DNA from: Clavelina lepadiformis
Lineage: Eukaryota > Chordata > Ascidiacea > Aplousobranchia > Clavelinidae
Reading direction: 5' to 3'
Assembly: GCF_947623445.1 (NCBI RefSeq)
Contig: NC_135240.1
Span: forward strand, 23,436,001 to 23,500,000
Length of the DNA stretch: 64,000 nucleotides
A program made the translations under genes and the position numbers. A model generated the notes under the pieces. The model saw nothing but the letters and a program-made list of their open reading frames with translations, had not been told where the DNA came from and did not search any database. This document shows, piece by piece, positions 32,001 to 57,060 of the stretch (the stretch's first letter is position 1; every line of letters starts with the position of its first letter).

Positions 32001-34161
32001 CTCAAATTAACGTAGTGCTCACCTACATAACAAAAAAATTATAAAGTTTCTAAAGATTTCAAACAGTTGAACCACATTTCCTGGGGTACTCAAGCCCTGC
32101 TTGTACCGTGGCCACAACTCCTCTGCATGCAAAGCTTTTTTATAATATATACGTTATGCAATACACACACAGTATACAAAGCACTGGATGTCTCACAATG
32201 TGGACTTCATATGCATAATTACAAATAGTAATTGAACTGATAAGTACATCTACTTTTAAGGAGTGATTTTGTTTTGAAAAATTACTAAGATTCCAGTAAG
32301 TTATATATTGAATTTGTCCTTAACATTCTCACAGAAACTTCCTGTGCACATTCTCTACACCTTTTAGGTCATTGTATACAGAACTTCTAGGACACTATGA
32401 CATGTAAACAATATGTTAAGCGCAAAAAGTGAAATTTAAAAGGAGATTTTTTTAATTTTATCTCTACCGCTTGTGTCTATTTACTCTCATATTAAACACG
32501 TTAAACGTTGAATAGTTTAGTTGTTATTGGGAAACTTGAGTTACATACTATACTTCAAACAAATACATTAGTATATTTCTTGAAACTTTTAGCATACATA
32601 TCATTGTTTTCCTAGGGTACCTTGCTAGTGGCAAATACAACAATGCTACATTAATAGTTTGTCACTAAAATGTTAATTAATGATGCAACGAGTCATCAAT
32701 TTATGTATTGGGTTATTGCTGCCAAACTTTTTTTCCGCGGAACCCTGCAGGGTTATTTAAGTTGACAAGGAACGCCCCAATGCGCCAAAAATGTTGAATA
32801 AACATAAACGTTTTTTCACCTAAATTGTCATTATTTAGGTTTCGTATAGTGAAGAAAACTAAGCGCAATAAAGTGCTAATTTCTTCATTTCCTGATTTCA
32901 GCCATCATTTCATCATATTTGTACCATACAGTATATTAAAGTAAGTTTATGTATAAACAGAGAGCCAAGCCTGATTGACACAAACACAGCATATAAAGAT
33001 TATGCAGTAGTTTCACTTGTGACCAACTAAATACCTTAGACTACTGTATCTGTTTGTTCACTTTGCCGTGATGGCTAAGTGCTAGGCTACTAACCAGTAG
33101 GCCTACTGTAACTTTTGCTTACTCAAACAGAACCGGTAGGCCAGACTGTATTCTTTGCATACTGCGCAGCGGACATAAATTTCGTACTTTTGTAATGCAC
33201 TGTTGACCAATTTTCTTATGAGTCTGCACGGATATGACTTAGTCTACTCCAGATATTTTTCTTTGTAGGTAAACTTTTTTGATGTATTTCCTCAAGTTCC
33301 AATTGAGTAGTGTCAGAAAATACTAAGTAGAAGTACAAAACTGCGATGGCACATACGATATGCGCGGCTGAGATTTCAGCCCCGTAGTGCGTGAATGTAG
33401 CTGGAATATTGACAAAAAGTGGGTACAACTATCGTAACTTACGTGACAATTACATAGTCAAGGAGAAGCAAGGGGGAGCAGTTGCCCACAATAAAAATCT
33501 TCCCTCCGCCAAGAGATAGTATTGCTCTTTAATAATTTGGCTATGTTATCACACGGCATTGCTGTACTAAATTACAATTTCTAACCATCTTTTATGGAAC
33601 TCCTAAAAATTTTTCTTGAATCCATTTTGTGAAAGTCTGGGTTATTGGATCTCATTTTTCTAATTCAGTTAACAAGTGAGTAAGTGACCAAAGTAACAAG
33701 TAACAATTTTATTTGGCAGTATGCAAGTGGACCAGCTCACCTAACCGAGATGTCTGGTGAAAGATTATTTATGTGGTGGTTCTTTGTTATTATTGGTAAG
33801 TGAATAATCACTGTAATATATATTCATACATAAATGTTAATGCGAACTATTCACTAAGTTTTAATTGCGACTTGTAGATGGTTATGTTGTCTACTATTAT
33901 ACACTCCAAAATTGTTGTAACAAATAGTCGTTTTTTACATAATAACGGTGCTTAGGTTATGTCGTGTAGTACAAGCTTTTAATATCAAACTCTTACATAC
34001 AAATGGCCAGGAGTAACAGTTGTTGCGTTTGCTGATCATAAAATTTTATTGTAGCAACTCTGCTCTCAATGAAAGGCGTTGTCAACTGGGCAAAGGCAAG
34101 AAAATTATTGCAAATGACTGAAGAACAACGAGAAAATGGCCGAGTGATGATTCTTTATTAG
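26096..34161 (+). CDS. NDFIP: NEDD4-family-interacting protein (NDFIP)
   Basis: Membrane adaptor of Golgi/endosomes that recruits and activates NEDD4-type ubiquitin ligases through PY motifs. Six exons: 26096-26170, 26260-26344, 26717-26865, 30969-31166, 33720-33795, 34055-34161; all introns GT-AG, phases join exactly, 229 residues (human NDFIP1 221). Cytosolic N-terminus with three PY motifs: PPAY (exon 2), LPSYEQ and LPSYED (exon 3). Then a three-helix C-terminal domain: FILAFVISFFFNWLGFF, the strongly conserved AGRYGAISGFGLSIVQW, and LFMWWFFVIIG. The protein ends MILY, like FIY in mammals. Start chosen at the ATG at 26096; the ATG at 26091 meets a stop at once. NDFIP1 versus NDFIP2 cannot be decided. 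Intron 3 (4.1 kb) hosts a hAT element. AATAAA at 35231-35236 followed by GT-rich sequence is a possible 3' end. Confidence 0.93.
28357..29464 (+). mobile_element. Internally deleted ZBED-type hAT transposon
   Basis: 1108 bp in NDFIP intron 3. Inverted ends CAGTGGTTCTTAAACT / AGTTTAAGAACCCCTG and a perfect 8-bp target duplication TACTAGGT (28349-28356 and 29465-29472). Subterminal GGGGGGCG blocks occur at both ends. It keeps the BED-finger start and the extreme C-terminus of a transposase (29063-29345), the catalytic core being deleted, so it is non-autonomous. Confidence 0.95.
29063..29345 (+). pseudogene. hAT (ZBED5/SCAND3-like) transposase with core deleted
   Basis: 29063-29239 encodes 58 residues from MSGKKRKYDQNYLKYGF through CVICLEKLSND to RLQRHLHE, a BED-type zinc finger, then TAG. 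Directly after, in the next frame (29238-29345), RNKLDCEADLRCALSS and PRIKRLVSKKQLHPSH match the C-terminal end of the same transposase family. The RNase-H-like core and dimerisation domain between them are gone; the join is near 29236. Non-functional remnant of a recent relative. Confidence 0.85.
29839..30330 (-). pseudogene. Possible decayed coding remnant in NDFIP intron 3 (unrecognised)
   Basis: One minus-strand frame stays open from about 30330 to 29839 except for a TGA near 30102. It reads FVIELINRSLKFVLIDQLEP, then after the stop TLVFPFIEEHICPYVVLPGK and NTLQLLNDAGQIYHQVELLS. Composition is protein-like but I do not recognise a family. It could be an old exon, a pseudogene or a transposon fragment. 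Low confidence. Confidence 0.25.
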
Positions 34162-37100
34162 GTTTGTATTTTCTTTTGCATGTAATCCATTTTTATTTTA
34201 CTGGTTGCTTAATTAGAGGCAGTTGTTGGTAAATTTTTTGTGCATATTAATTACTCAACCAATGTGGATCATTCACTTTTGATTGTTATTTGCAGGTTGA
34301 AATCGGATTCCAAAGTCATCAATCGCTTATGGACATTATTTTCGAATTTTAATCAAGTTAATGACTGAAATACGTTTTTGAGGACTGCTTAATGAAGTTT
34401 TGCGAATAGTTTATGAATCTTAAGTTGTTAAATATATTTTATTATTGTAATGCACTAATGCAAAGCAAGCCCTTATTTATTTTGTGGCAACTTCAAAATA
34501 ACACAGACCAACGAATTTCTAATTAGGATTTTGTAGGTATATATTTCATGAAATAGTGTATAGGGCTTAGTCGTGCTTGCTAGATGTATATGTTTTGAAA
34601 TATTGCTCTCTGGATGGCTTCTTGACTGCAATAGCCTGTTACGCATATTGTTACTGAGAAATGAATGGAATTCGCTTCCAAGGTTTATTAAAATGATTAA
34701 GAAAATACCATTGAAGGGCATTATGGTTGAAATTATAAACATTAAAAGTTGTTTATTTTGTCTTTGCTTTGGTATGTATATGTTTGTGTAATTATTCCTT
34801 TTTATTTTGAACGAAATAATAGATACAAGCGTTTTGAAATGTATGAAAACTGGCAGGTAAGAATGTAAATTGTAGCTTATATGTATATGAATGTGTCTCT
34901 TAGTTAATGATGTTAAAAGTGCTACTCTGAATTCCTGTTTCAGAATTTGACTTTGAATTTTGTTGGTGTGTGCAATGGGTTCTCATATCACTTGCCCCAA
35001 TATACTTTTTACATAAGTGTTGTCTTGTCTGCACTTCAGTCATGTTAGTGGTATGCTTGCTGTGCACATATCTCATCGTTTGACTTCTCGTTTTGTAACA
35101 TTGGCTTGTTCTGTCATTGTACGTTGTACATTATGCTTTCATTCGTTTTCATGTGACGCATTCACGATAAAATGTATAGATTGCTTTTGTTTTATTGTGG
35201 TGGATACCCAAGCATTATTGCCTGCTTCGAAATAAATGTAATTTAAAACAGTGTGTTGTTGTGGGATCCAATGTAGTTAGCATCAATGTTACTGCAAGGA
35301 ATTCGAGGTTGTTTTTTAATTAAAGTAGCAAAAAAAGAAAAAGCTTGAAAATGACTACAAGAACTGCAGAAAAACCCTGGAGATCAAATTAGTAGCAAAT
35401 AGGAAGACCTTATTTTTGCATTAACTGTTGACCTCTTATGCTGCTTAATACTTCCAGAAATATGTGACTGTAGCGGTTGGCACCATGTCCTGCCAGCACC
35501 TTCGACAATTTATTTTAATATGTTTGTTTTACCGAACACTGTACGTTCATTTGTTGATTACTTGGCTTTATATTCCGCGTTCACCCTTTGTTAATGCATT
35601 CAGTCGTTCATTTGTTTTTCAAGTTTGTTATCAGTTTCGTAAAATTTTATTCTCTCACATTGTGGTCGATCTATCTCACCGACAGTGCTGCCGAAAAAGA
35701 GATGCAACCTCATGTAAGGAGTCAAGAAGAGTTCTTCGTGCTATCAGACTTGAGCCGCTTTCGCTCTATATTCTGACTAAAGTCAAGGAAGCTCTGTCAG
35801 CTGTCGAGCAAGTCGGCTTTCTGTGTAGAGGACTGTTTGTCGGGAGAACGCACAGAAAAGATCATCGTCAATCAGCAGGGATGGTTACCTGACCTTGGCC
35901 GGGCAACACTTTTAATGTAAAGTCATGTGAGATTTAAAATATTTCATGGTAATTTCACTGCAGGTTAATTTGTAGATTCCTTAACTAAAATCGATACCGG
36001 AACTTAATGCTGTAACTAGAAAAAGGCCTTGATTTTGTCATTTCCTCTTGCACTGTTTTTCATTTTACGTTTTCCCAGGTTCTGCATTAGGATATGTAGT
36101 TGATCAATATAATCAAGTTTATTTGTACCATTATCTCTGTTTTATGACGACACCAATAATAACATGGCCTCGAAAATAACATTATCAGAAACGTCTTTGG
36201 CTGCGTAAATAAGATGACAAATCTTGTCAGTGGGCGCCATTTGGCAACAATGCGCAGTCGCTTTTTGCGCATAAGGCGTATTCGATGAACCGTGAAAGCA
36301 GCTATTTTTATTTACGTTCAACCCGTAGACTCGTAGAGCATAAGCCGGGTAGGTTAGCCTCGGAAGATAGTTCGACTATAGATTAGAAAATTCAAGATTT
36401 AGGCTACAGTGGTTGCCAGCGTAATTGCTTGCGAATGTTTTTCCGTATGTTTTACATATGTGATCTAATTATGGGCTGGGTCGTTCTTAATTGTATTGTG
36501 CTCTGCATCAAGTTCCATATGCCTATTTCGCCTACCATAAAAAGGGTTCTTCACAAAAACGTGCTTGTTAGTTTTCCCTATGCCAGATTACGAGGACAAG
36601 CCTATCCAGTATTTTTTACTCTCTGACGTTGTTGTGTCTGCGGAAAGTGCGATTATACGCTAATTACGGTATATTCACTAGCGCACTTCAAGTGCCTTAG
36701 TGAGCAGAAATATGTGCACTTGACTACATTTTGTATGCATTTAATCAGTTTTGGACATAGATTTCTACATAAATTATATAGCAAATTTTTTAGCAGACAG
36801 ACTGACAGAAACTTGCCAAAGCATGAAAACCAGCACCTGGCAGCCTCGCCAGACTGCAGACTTTGGCATTGGCGCACTCAATACTGCTATTCATGAGCTT
36901 CAGTACCGTACTTAAGGTGCATTATATTACGCTTAATAACTTGGACAGAAATTTCGTGCGCAATCAATTTTAAATTTGAGTTGAGTTGAGTTAAATTTGA
37001 ATTTGAGATTGAATAAAGCAAACTGTGTAATTAAAACTAAACTATCTACTACTACTAAAATTAAACCTAAACTTCCATCCAGGTTCGATTTCCAGTTGTG

Positions 37101-38253
37101 CTACCATTGTAAAGTCCTTTAGCAGGGTATAAGGTGCTTGCTTCTGTTCAGTGGGGCTGAAATCTGCAACAAGCATGCAGTTTTTCATTTTTGTTTAATG
37201 CTTTTTATTCTGGTTACGCATTGTATTTTTCCTTCCAAAACAACAAATATCATGTTGACATAGCCAAACTTTTTCCCAAAAGAACAAATTTTGATATATT
37301 TCAAAACAAAGTTTCAACATGTATCATACAATGCAGTATTATTTAGTGCTAACATACAATTTTTAGCAGCTTCCATTTGCAGAACCTGATTTATATGATT
37401 TTACTAGACAATTGCTTTTTGTGCTGAGAACTTCACTTTCTGTGCTCATTTAACAAATGATAACATAATTATATATGAAAATAGTTGTTCTAAGTATACA
37501 AACTCTTGCCAGGTAGATGAAGTCAATAGGCTTTGGTGAAAAGTGTAGCTCAAAACATGTAAGTAAGCTTGTACATAAGGTGAAATTATCCTACCCCATT
37601 TTGGAAGAATAAAACTGCATAAACTTGACATTTTGATAATAATGGCAAAGTAAACAGTCAAAAGACAAAGATATATATCTTATTGTAATCCAGAAGATGT
37701 CATTTTGAGTGAAATTCTTATCCTAATGCTGGGAAATTGTTCGATAGGAACAAACAAGAAAGGGTAATTTTATACCTGCTACTGTTGTCAATGAATTAGC
37801 AGCTAATATTTGTATCATGCGGTTTTTAGTGACTATCATGTTTAATTTCGCGATTTCATAAGTATGTATGATGCCGTGAATTAAACAAAACTTAACTGTC
37901 GGTTTAGGAGCCTGTGAAATGTGATGCAATTGTGATGTAGCATTTTATGTTGGTTTACTTTTCAATGTGGTTGTTTGCTGACGTACATTTTGTGGTAGTA
38001 TGCCAAGTTTTATTTAACTACGCAGGTTTTATTCCTTTTCTGCAGAGTAAAAATATCGGTAATGAAACAAAGTTATGGTGTCAAGCTGATTTAGAGGAAT
38101 TGTGTAGCTTTGTTGTCTATCTGCATTTGTTATTAACTATGTGAGTGGGGTGACTGCTGGATTGAACAATTACTCCTGGTTTTTTATATATCCATTCTAC
38201 GGAAATGGGAATTGAATTTCTTTGTTACTAAGAAGTAAAAGAAAAACTTAAGT
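34162..38253. other. NDFIP 3' UTR and intergenic region before the formin
   Basis: AATAAA at 35231 with GTGTGTTGTTGTGGG downstream may end NDFIP. The open frames at 35464-35892 show no family resemblance and are not called. A SINE body fragment is at 37081-37167, and TTGAGTTGAGTTAAATTTGA simple repeats lie near 36975-37005. Otherwise nothing recognised. Confidence 0.45.
37081..37167 (+). repeat. SINE fragment (same family as 9630-9840)
   Basis: Begins AGGTTCGATTTCC (B-box) and continues ATTGTAAAGTCCTTTAGCAG...CTTCTGTTCAGTGG, matching in order ATTGTAATGTCCTTGGGTAA...CTCCTGTTCAATGG of the copy at 9630. Truncated at the 5' side. Confidence 0.5.
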
Positions 38254-51297
<13,044 letters not shown>

Positions 51298-52305
51298 ATA
51301 TCATATTTTTTTAGACCAGATTTGTTCTTAATCTAAGTATCAAAAACGACTTAATAGTCTCCGCTATGCTAGTGCCTATGCAGTTGATGCTGCAGTAAAC
51401 GTTATTCAATGCTTGCCGTAGCATAACTCAAGTTCAGTTTGCGGCTCCATCCCTGTTGGATTATTCATTGTTTCATTTTCTTATATTCTTTCTGCATTCT
51501 AAACATGTTGAGTGAAATTTATACTTCCACAAAATACATAGTTCCTAATTAAGCGGCAAATTTTGCAAATGTAATTCGTTATCACATGCGTTCATGCTAC
51601 AAGTTTTCTCCTAAGTACATCAACTTTCATGCCTGCACTGCCCACAAATAGCTTTCTTTGGTGCCCACCATAGTTGCCGCCTGCAGCATTGAAGCAAACA
51701 CAAAACGGCATTTATATTTTTGTCTATAGTAACCTGCGATTGGTATAGACTATAGAGCTTCTTTAAATACAAGTGCACAACCGTAAAATATTTTATTGAC
51801 AATCTCTTCATTATTATTGTTTCTTGTTCCCTTCAGGGAGATATATGATGAAAACATCTATTTTTTTTTATTAACCAAACCACGCTGCTGCCTAATCCAG
51901 AACCTTATATTCTTATTAACAACGTCTAGTATAGCACCACAGTGGAGCCCCATTCATTATCTTGCATTACTGTCTTTCTCATGGTTAATTATGTAATCAT
52001 TAGTGGCTTGCTTTATTCACAAATGCTTATTTCGTACTTTACTGTTGCAAAAACTGTATTATTTAATAATTATTTTCTACGCTTCATCGCGAGATGTTTT
52101 GACATCCACAATGAACAACTTTATTTTACAAATGTGTGATTATGTGCCATTAAGTATTTCGCAACTATTTCACTACGATGGCTGCAAAGCTGTGGCCACC
52201 AATCATAAACCAAACTTTTAATAATAAAATATCAATATATATCTTCTGGCAGTTAATTGTGCAATCAAGTCTGATAATAAATAAGCACCTGAATTACCAG
52301 TTGAT

Positions 52306-52311
52306 TTTATT
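52306..52311 (-). terminator. Poly(A) signal of CHCHD2-like gene
   Basis: Minus-strand AATAAA, 176 bases after the stop; faces the formin poly(A) signal at 52223-52228. Confidence 0.55.
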
Positions 52312-52486
52312 GATCAATGTTTTGTAAATAAAACAACGAAACAACAGCCCTGTGGTTTTCCAATTCGTCATATCTCAAAAATCATAGGGTAGCAAATATT
52401 GTAAAGTAAAGTCCATCAAAACGGGTATAATTATAAGGATATTTAAGGCTGGGCAGACAGGCATATGTAAGTTACAACAGTGGATA

Positions 52487-52939
52487 CTATGCAACGCCGT
52501 AGTTACGCTTGCATTGCTTTAAAGCTTCGTTAAATCCATCACAAAGTGAAATGTCTTGTTGTGTTTGTGCACAATTTAAGAACTGTTGTAGCTCCCAGCT
52601 GCAAACTTGTGGCTGTTGCTGAGCTTGTTGTTGAGGTGGTTGAGACTGCACCATTGGTTGTTCATATCTTGTATCCGGTTGGCTCTCTCCAGCAGAACTG
52701 CTTCCTCCTCCAAAAAGTGCATGACTTACTCCATGTCCTACAACACTCCCAATCGCAACACCACCAGCCGTAGCTGCCATTTGTCCCATAAGACCTGGGC
52801 CCTGGCTAGCTGCAGCTGGCGCAGCAACATGTTGTTGGGGCATATGTGCAGGAGCATGACGGGAAGGAGCTGGTGGCGGACTTGATCTCTCTGCTGCTGG
52901 TCGGCGAATGGGAGCAGAACTTCGGCGTGCCCGAGGCAT
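52487..52939 (-). CDS. CHCHD2: CHCHD2/CHCHD10-like mitochondrial twin-CX9C protein
   Basis: Small protein of the mitochondrial intermembrane space, linked to MICOS and respiratory complex IV. 150 residues (human CHCHD2 151). Start chosen at [10 protein letters not shown], matching MPRGSRSR of human; the frame continues 17 codons upstream into what reads as a spliced 5' UTR exon (acceptor TTCTTTTTTGCAG before it). Order: basic, Pro/Ala-rich presequence; the conserved hydrophobic segment [20 protein letters not shown]; Gln-rich linker; CHCH domain with two CX9C pairs ([11 protein letters not shown] and [11 protein letters not shown]). One coding exon. It converges on the formin; its poly(A) signal (plus TTTATT 52306-52311) lies about 80 bases from the last formin signal. 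CHCHD2 and CHCHD10 split within vertebrates, so the symbol stands for the ancestral type. Confidence 0.92.
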   Translation of the reverse strand: MPRARRSSAPIRRPAAERSSPPPAPSRHAPAHMPQQHVAAPAAASQGPGLMGQMAATAGGVAIGSVVGHGVSHALFGGGSSSAGESQPDTRYEQPMVQSQPPQQQAQQQPQVCSWELQQFLNCAQTQQDISLCDGFNEALKQCKRNYGVA

Positions 52940-52990
52940 TTTTTTACTTTCTATACCAGTATGTTTGTTTTCGACAGAAAATTTCTGCAA

Positions 52991-54636
52991 AAAAGAAAAT
53001 TAAGTGAGCATACTATAACGCTTTATTTTTTAGGAAAGTATCTAAAAGGTTAGGTCTAGAGCAGCAGCAGAAAGCATGCGCTAATGAAAGGGAAAAGTGA
53101 CAAGTCGAAAAGGCTTAAAACGTGCTCAAAAATAATTAAGATAATAGTTTCTGGCAACAACTAGTACGGCCACTAAATGTTGGTGGTTTCATCCTGGGTG
53201 TAAGTAGAACTGATCAGGAACTCTATAACGTACTGACAAATCATACCAGAAGGCTACATACCCTAGCAAACATCACAGAAATAAGTTAGACATTAAACAG
53301 TAAGAAACAGCTTTTTCAAAACTTTCGTACTATGCCTATAGTTTGCTTAAAATGCAAGTACGCAGCTAGCCTAGTTGAAAGTTCTTACAAAATCAAGTTG
53401 CGTACATGTTCCTGTAGGCTATACCATCAAGCATACCAGACTGAAGAGTTTGGAATAGTTTCATTCAATATTGCTGATTTCCATGAGCTACAGTCTGACA
53501 GCTTGGACAGCCAGACAGAACTTGTACGTTTCTATGCAATTGCGCAATTATTTCTACCTCCTTTAATCAATCTTATATTGCATCACTTTAGGCTAGTAAC
53601 GGAAAGATACTATAAGTAAGCCAATAATCTAAAGATATATCGGTAGTATACATGTTATTTTTTACGTAAATGAGCAACTTATTAATTATCTTCCAATGGT
53701 CCGAAATTTCAAGCGTTGAAATACAGCGTTATTGACAGTTTGACATCAGCTGAACCTCTGCACTGCAAATTTCGGGTCTGTTATACTTTTGTACTGCAAC
53801 ATGAAGGCCTGAATTGTAAAGAGTTACAAGGTAATACAGAAAAATGATGACGTAACAATTCCTCAACAATCTATCTTGACATTGGAATGAAAAAGTAAAG
53901 TAGACCCAAAATTTCTTTCACGACAGTCAATACCATTACGACTTTCAACATGATTACATAAGGACATTTTTATTTCATATAATTCAAACACACAAAGTAA
54001 TGCTGTGACTTTTTACGTCTTGTTGTAAATTTATATTACATAATAGTCAGAAATGTAATGACTGGAGTCGACTTGAGTAAGTTGAGTCACATTTTCTGAT
54101 TACTTCACTTGACTCGAGTCAGGGTTCAAAAGTAGTCGAGTCACATTTTCATAAGTTTTAGGTAACAAAATCAAATATTTTTCCGAAAACTTTTCAAAAA
54201 AATATCAACCAGACAAATGTGGAGGCAGACATGAATGTAAAAGCATAAAAACGCCAACTACTAAATATAGATTTGATATTTTTGTGGCGTACAGTGCCAC
54301 ATTTCTTTTCTAATGAATTACATAACAGTAATTAGTATAGTGTTTGCGGTATGCGCATTTTTCGTGTTAAAGAATCCGTGTTGTTACAACACACAGTCTT
54401 GCATCGTCAAATAAACGATGATTGGATTTCAGTTTATTCGCCTGTGATACTGGCGAACAGCTCCTTATGAGGAGTCAGATAACCACAGAGTTCTAGAGCT
54501 CAACCGAGCTCTATCAAAGGTGGTTTCTCACGTATCAAAGCTCACGGATACGTTACATTTTAATCATTTAACAACCTTTTCACGTTTTACCTAATATTTT
54601 ATGTTCATGCTTTGGGATTGCAAGAAACAATTACTC
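52991..54636. other. CHCHD2 upstream region and spacer
   Basis: Holds the CHCHD2 promoter side. An open frame at 53332-53619 has no family resemblance. A patch at about 54058-54150 repeats GACTCGAGTC/GTCGAGTCACATTTTC-like words. No other gene seen. Confidence 0.4.
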
Positions 54637-55305
54637 TAATACATTAGGAAATACGTTTCGTACGTACTATGGATAACACTTAATCTTAAATGATTTAGGA
54701 AAACGTGTTTAGCCTAACAAGTGAGTTGCATGCATAGATATAATATAAACACTATGTCCTTTATAAATCGTGTTTATACTATATCTATGGTTAGACAGGA
54801 CCAAAATCGTTGTATACGGCGTTTAAAATTGTACACTATGACTATATATTGCCAGCCATACTATTGTAGAAATAAATGTTAAAATTGATTTCATAATCTG
54901 CGCTTCGCACTTTTTGGACGGGCGACGGACTGGTCAAACGTGGAAATTTAGCAAATTCCATTGTAGTTCGCTCCTTCGGTGTTCGTTTTTGTAATTTATT
55001 TTGACAAATGGAGAAGCAACTGTTGCCTCTGTTCCCGGGCATTAAAACCCTAGATACGCGACTGATTCCATGTGGGTGCAATCTTATTTGAGTGTAATTT
55101 CGTATTGGTTTAATCCCTTGTAACTGCTAATCCTGCAATTGCGTGTGGTCGCAATTCTGTGAGGGTGCAATTCCGTTTATAAACGACATAGTATTTATAC
55201 AGTATTATATCTATGCGTGTAACCCACTTGTTAGGCTAAACTTGTTTTCCTAAATCATTTAACTGTTATCTATGGTACGTACGTAACGTATTTTCTTCTG
55301 TATTA
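54637..55305. mobile_element. Foldback/MITE-like element with about 130-bp inverted arms
   Basis: Arms 54637-54770 and 55174-55305 are reverse complements with scattered mismatches; shared words include AAATGATTTAGGAAAAC, TTTAGCCTAACAAGTG and GCATAGATATAATA. Between them lie about 400 bases including GGGTGCAAT-type repeats. The left arm is also followed by a local hairpin (GATATAATATAAACAC / GTGTTTATACTATATC, 54737-54789). No transposase; target duplication not resolved. Confidence 0.75.
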
Positions 55306-55412
55306 CACTATTTACAGTACTTTTTTCCTGCAGTCTCATAGCCCGGACGTGTGCAATTGCGTATGGGTGCAATTCCGTATGGGTGCAATCCCGTGTGGGT
55401 GTAATGACGTTG
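55066..55412. repeat. Degenerate 15-16 bp minisatellite (GGGTGCAATTCCGTAT)
   Basis: Units such as GTGGGTGCAATCTT, GAGGGTGCAATTCCG, ATGGGTGCAATTCCGT and GTGGGTGTAATGACG occur at 55072-55180 and again at 55348-55412, on either side of the right arm of the foldback element. Confidence 0.65.
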
Positions 55413-57060
55413 CCATAGATAAATCATATAACAAAGCATCCAAATTAAAAGGAAGCTGTTTTCAGTGAAGCAGTGAAGCTGTGTCACAAACGGTAAAAAA
55501 ATATTAAACGTAGTAATTAAAATTACGACTAAACACCAGTTATTCCAGATTTTCTTTGTCTATAGCCTACATTTTCACATTTGTTACTATCAGGGAAACT
55601 GCGACTTTTGGATAAATCAACCGCAAGAAAATAGGAAGCTGTACATAAGCCTTTACTCAAGCTTCCCATACCAGTTTCTGCAATGCCAGAAGACAACTTT
55701 GCGAAAAGAGGCGGCACTTTTAAGTTAATACTATGCTCACTATCTACGTTTCTACTCGTATCATTGCACCAAGCTTTATGAATAAAAACGACTTTTTGCG
55801 TAGCCTATTTGCGTGACATTTCTGTTACGCTACTATTGTCTTGGTAAGGGAAACAATAATATCAGCTAAATCAAGTTATGTATGTTGTTATTTTTATCGC
55901 TTAAGGGTTATGAATAACAAGGCAATATATCTTCTATACCAAAAACCATGTAATGTCAGTTTGGGTCTAGACGAGACATTGCGTTATCACAGCAAACCAT
56001 TACTTTAAATGTAGTTTTAACACCGCAAAGATATCCTGTGTTATTGCTAAATGCTTAAAAACGACAATGTTCTAAGAAAAAAATTTAAACGAATTATAGG
56101 AAATAAATTTTGTAGTTTAAAATTATGGAAGGAAATTAATTAAGGAATACTGATTTTTTTGATTTTTGGAAAGTTGAATCGTTTGGTATAATATTTCATT
56201 TTAGATTTATTAATGCAAGTTGTCTTTCCCTAAACCACTTAAAATACATAATTTAGTTTTTGAAATTCTTCAGTAGACAGTGATGACTTATTAAAGGCAT
56301 CGATATAAAATGTTCTAAAAATACCATTCAAAGACACATATTCCTGAAAGTTATTGAGACATGTTGTCCTGTGCTTTTGACAAACAATGCTTTTATTTAA
56401 TTGTAGTTAACAAAAAATATTCAACCAATAACTAATTCTACGAAAAAAAGATCGGTTTCAATTTAAATCGGTAATTACCCGAGACACGGTGCCAACATGG
56501 GCAGTCAAAACAATTTCTGCAAAATGATAGAGGTTTATTGCATAGAAATGTTTTATACTAGTCAGAGCACGCTTGCTAAGCACGTTCAGGTGGTCAAAAG
56601 GTTACGTTAATTACACGTAATATGCAAACGTAGCTGGCATGCAGTTAATAGTTTCTTGCTTATCTTAAAAACGACAGCAAACATCATCTTAAAACTCAAC
56701 GAGACTAGTTGAAAAATGCATTTGAATACGATTATAAAGTATTGGCTTAATGGTTTAACGAAAAGCAGTTTTTAACGAGAAATCAGTGTCGAAACTACAA
56801 ATAAAAAACATAAAGAAAATCAGGTACATGCACGATCGACATTTTGTCTCGTTTTATCTCACGCAATCACGATCTCGCATACCGACCGAGCAGCTACTTT
56901 TCGTGGAAACTAGTCAGCAAATGTAATGTCGCCACAAAGCACTAAAGACATCTTATATTTTATAGCGAGACACATAGCATGATCCTTTCATAACTGAAAA
57001 TCGTTAGTGGAGCAGAGACACCTAAAGAGTGGTTGTAGTTGCGAAGTTACAGCACGAGAA
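55413..57060. other. Upstream region of the P450 gene
   Basis: AT-rich; no gene or bounded repeat recognised. Short minus frame at 55529-55717 is not supported. Confidence 0.4.

Noticed and set aside
32720..32790. Another hAT end (AACTTTTTTTCCGCGGAACCCTGCAGGG)
   Set aside because: Resembles hAT termini, but no partner end or target duplication was found.
35464..35892. 142-codon plus-strand frame
   Set aside because: No family resemblance, no flanking splice or poly(A) structure to support it.
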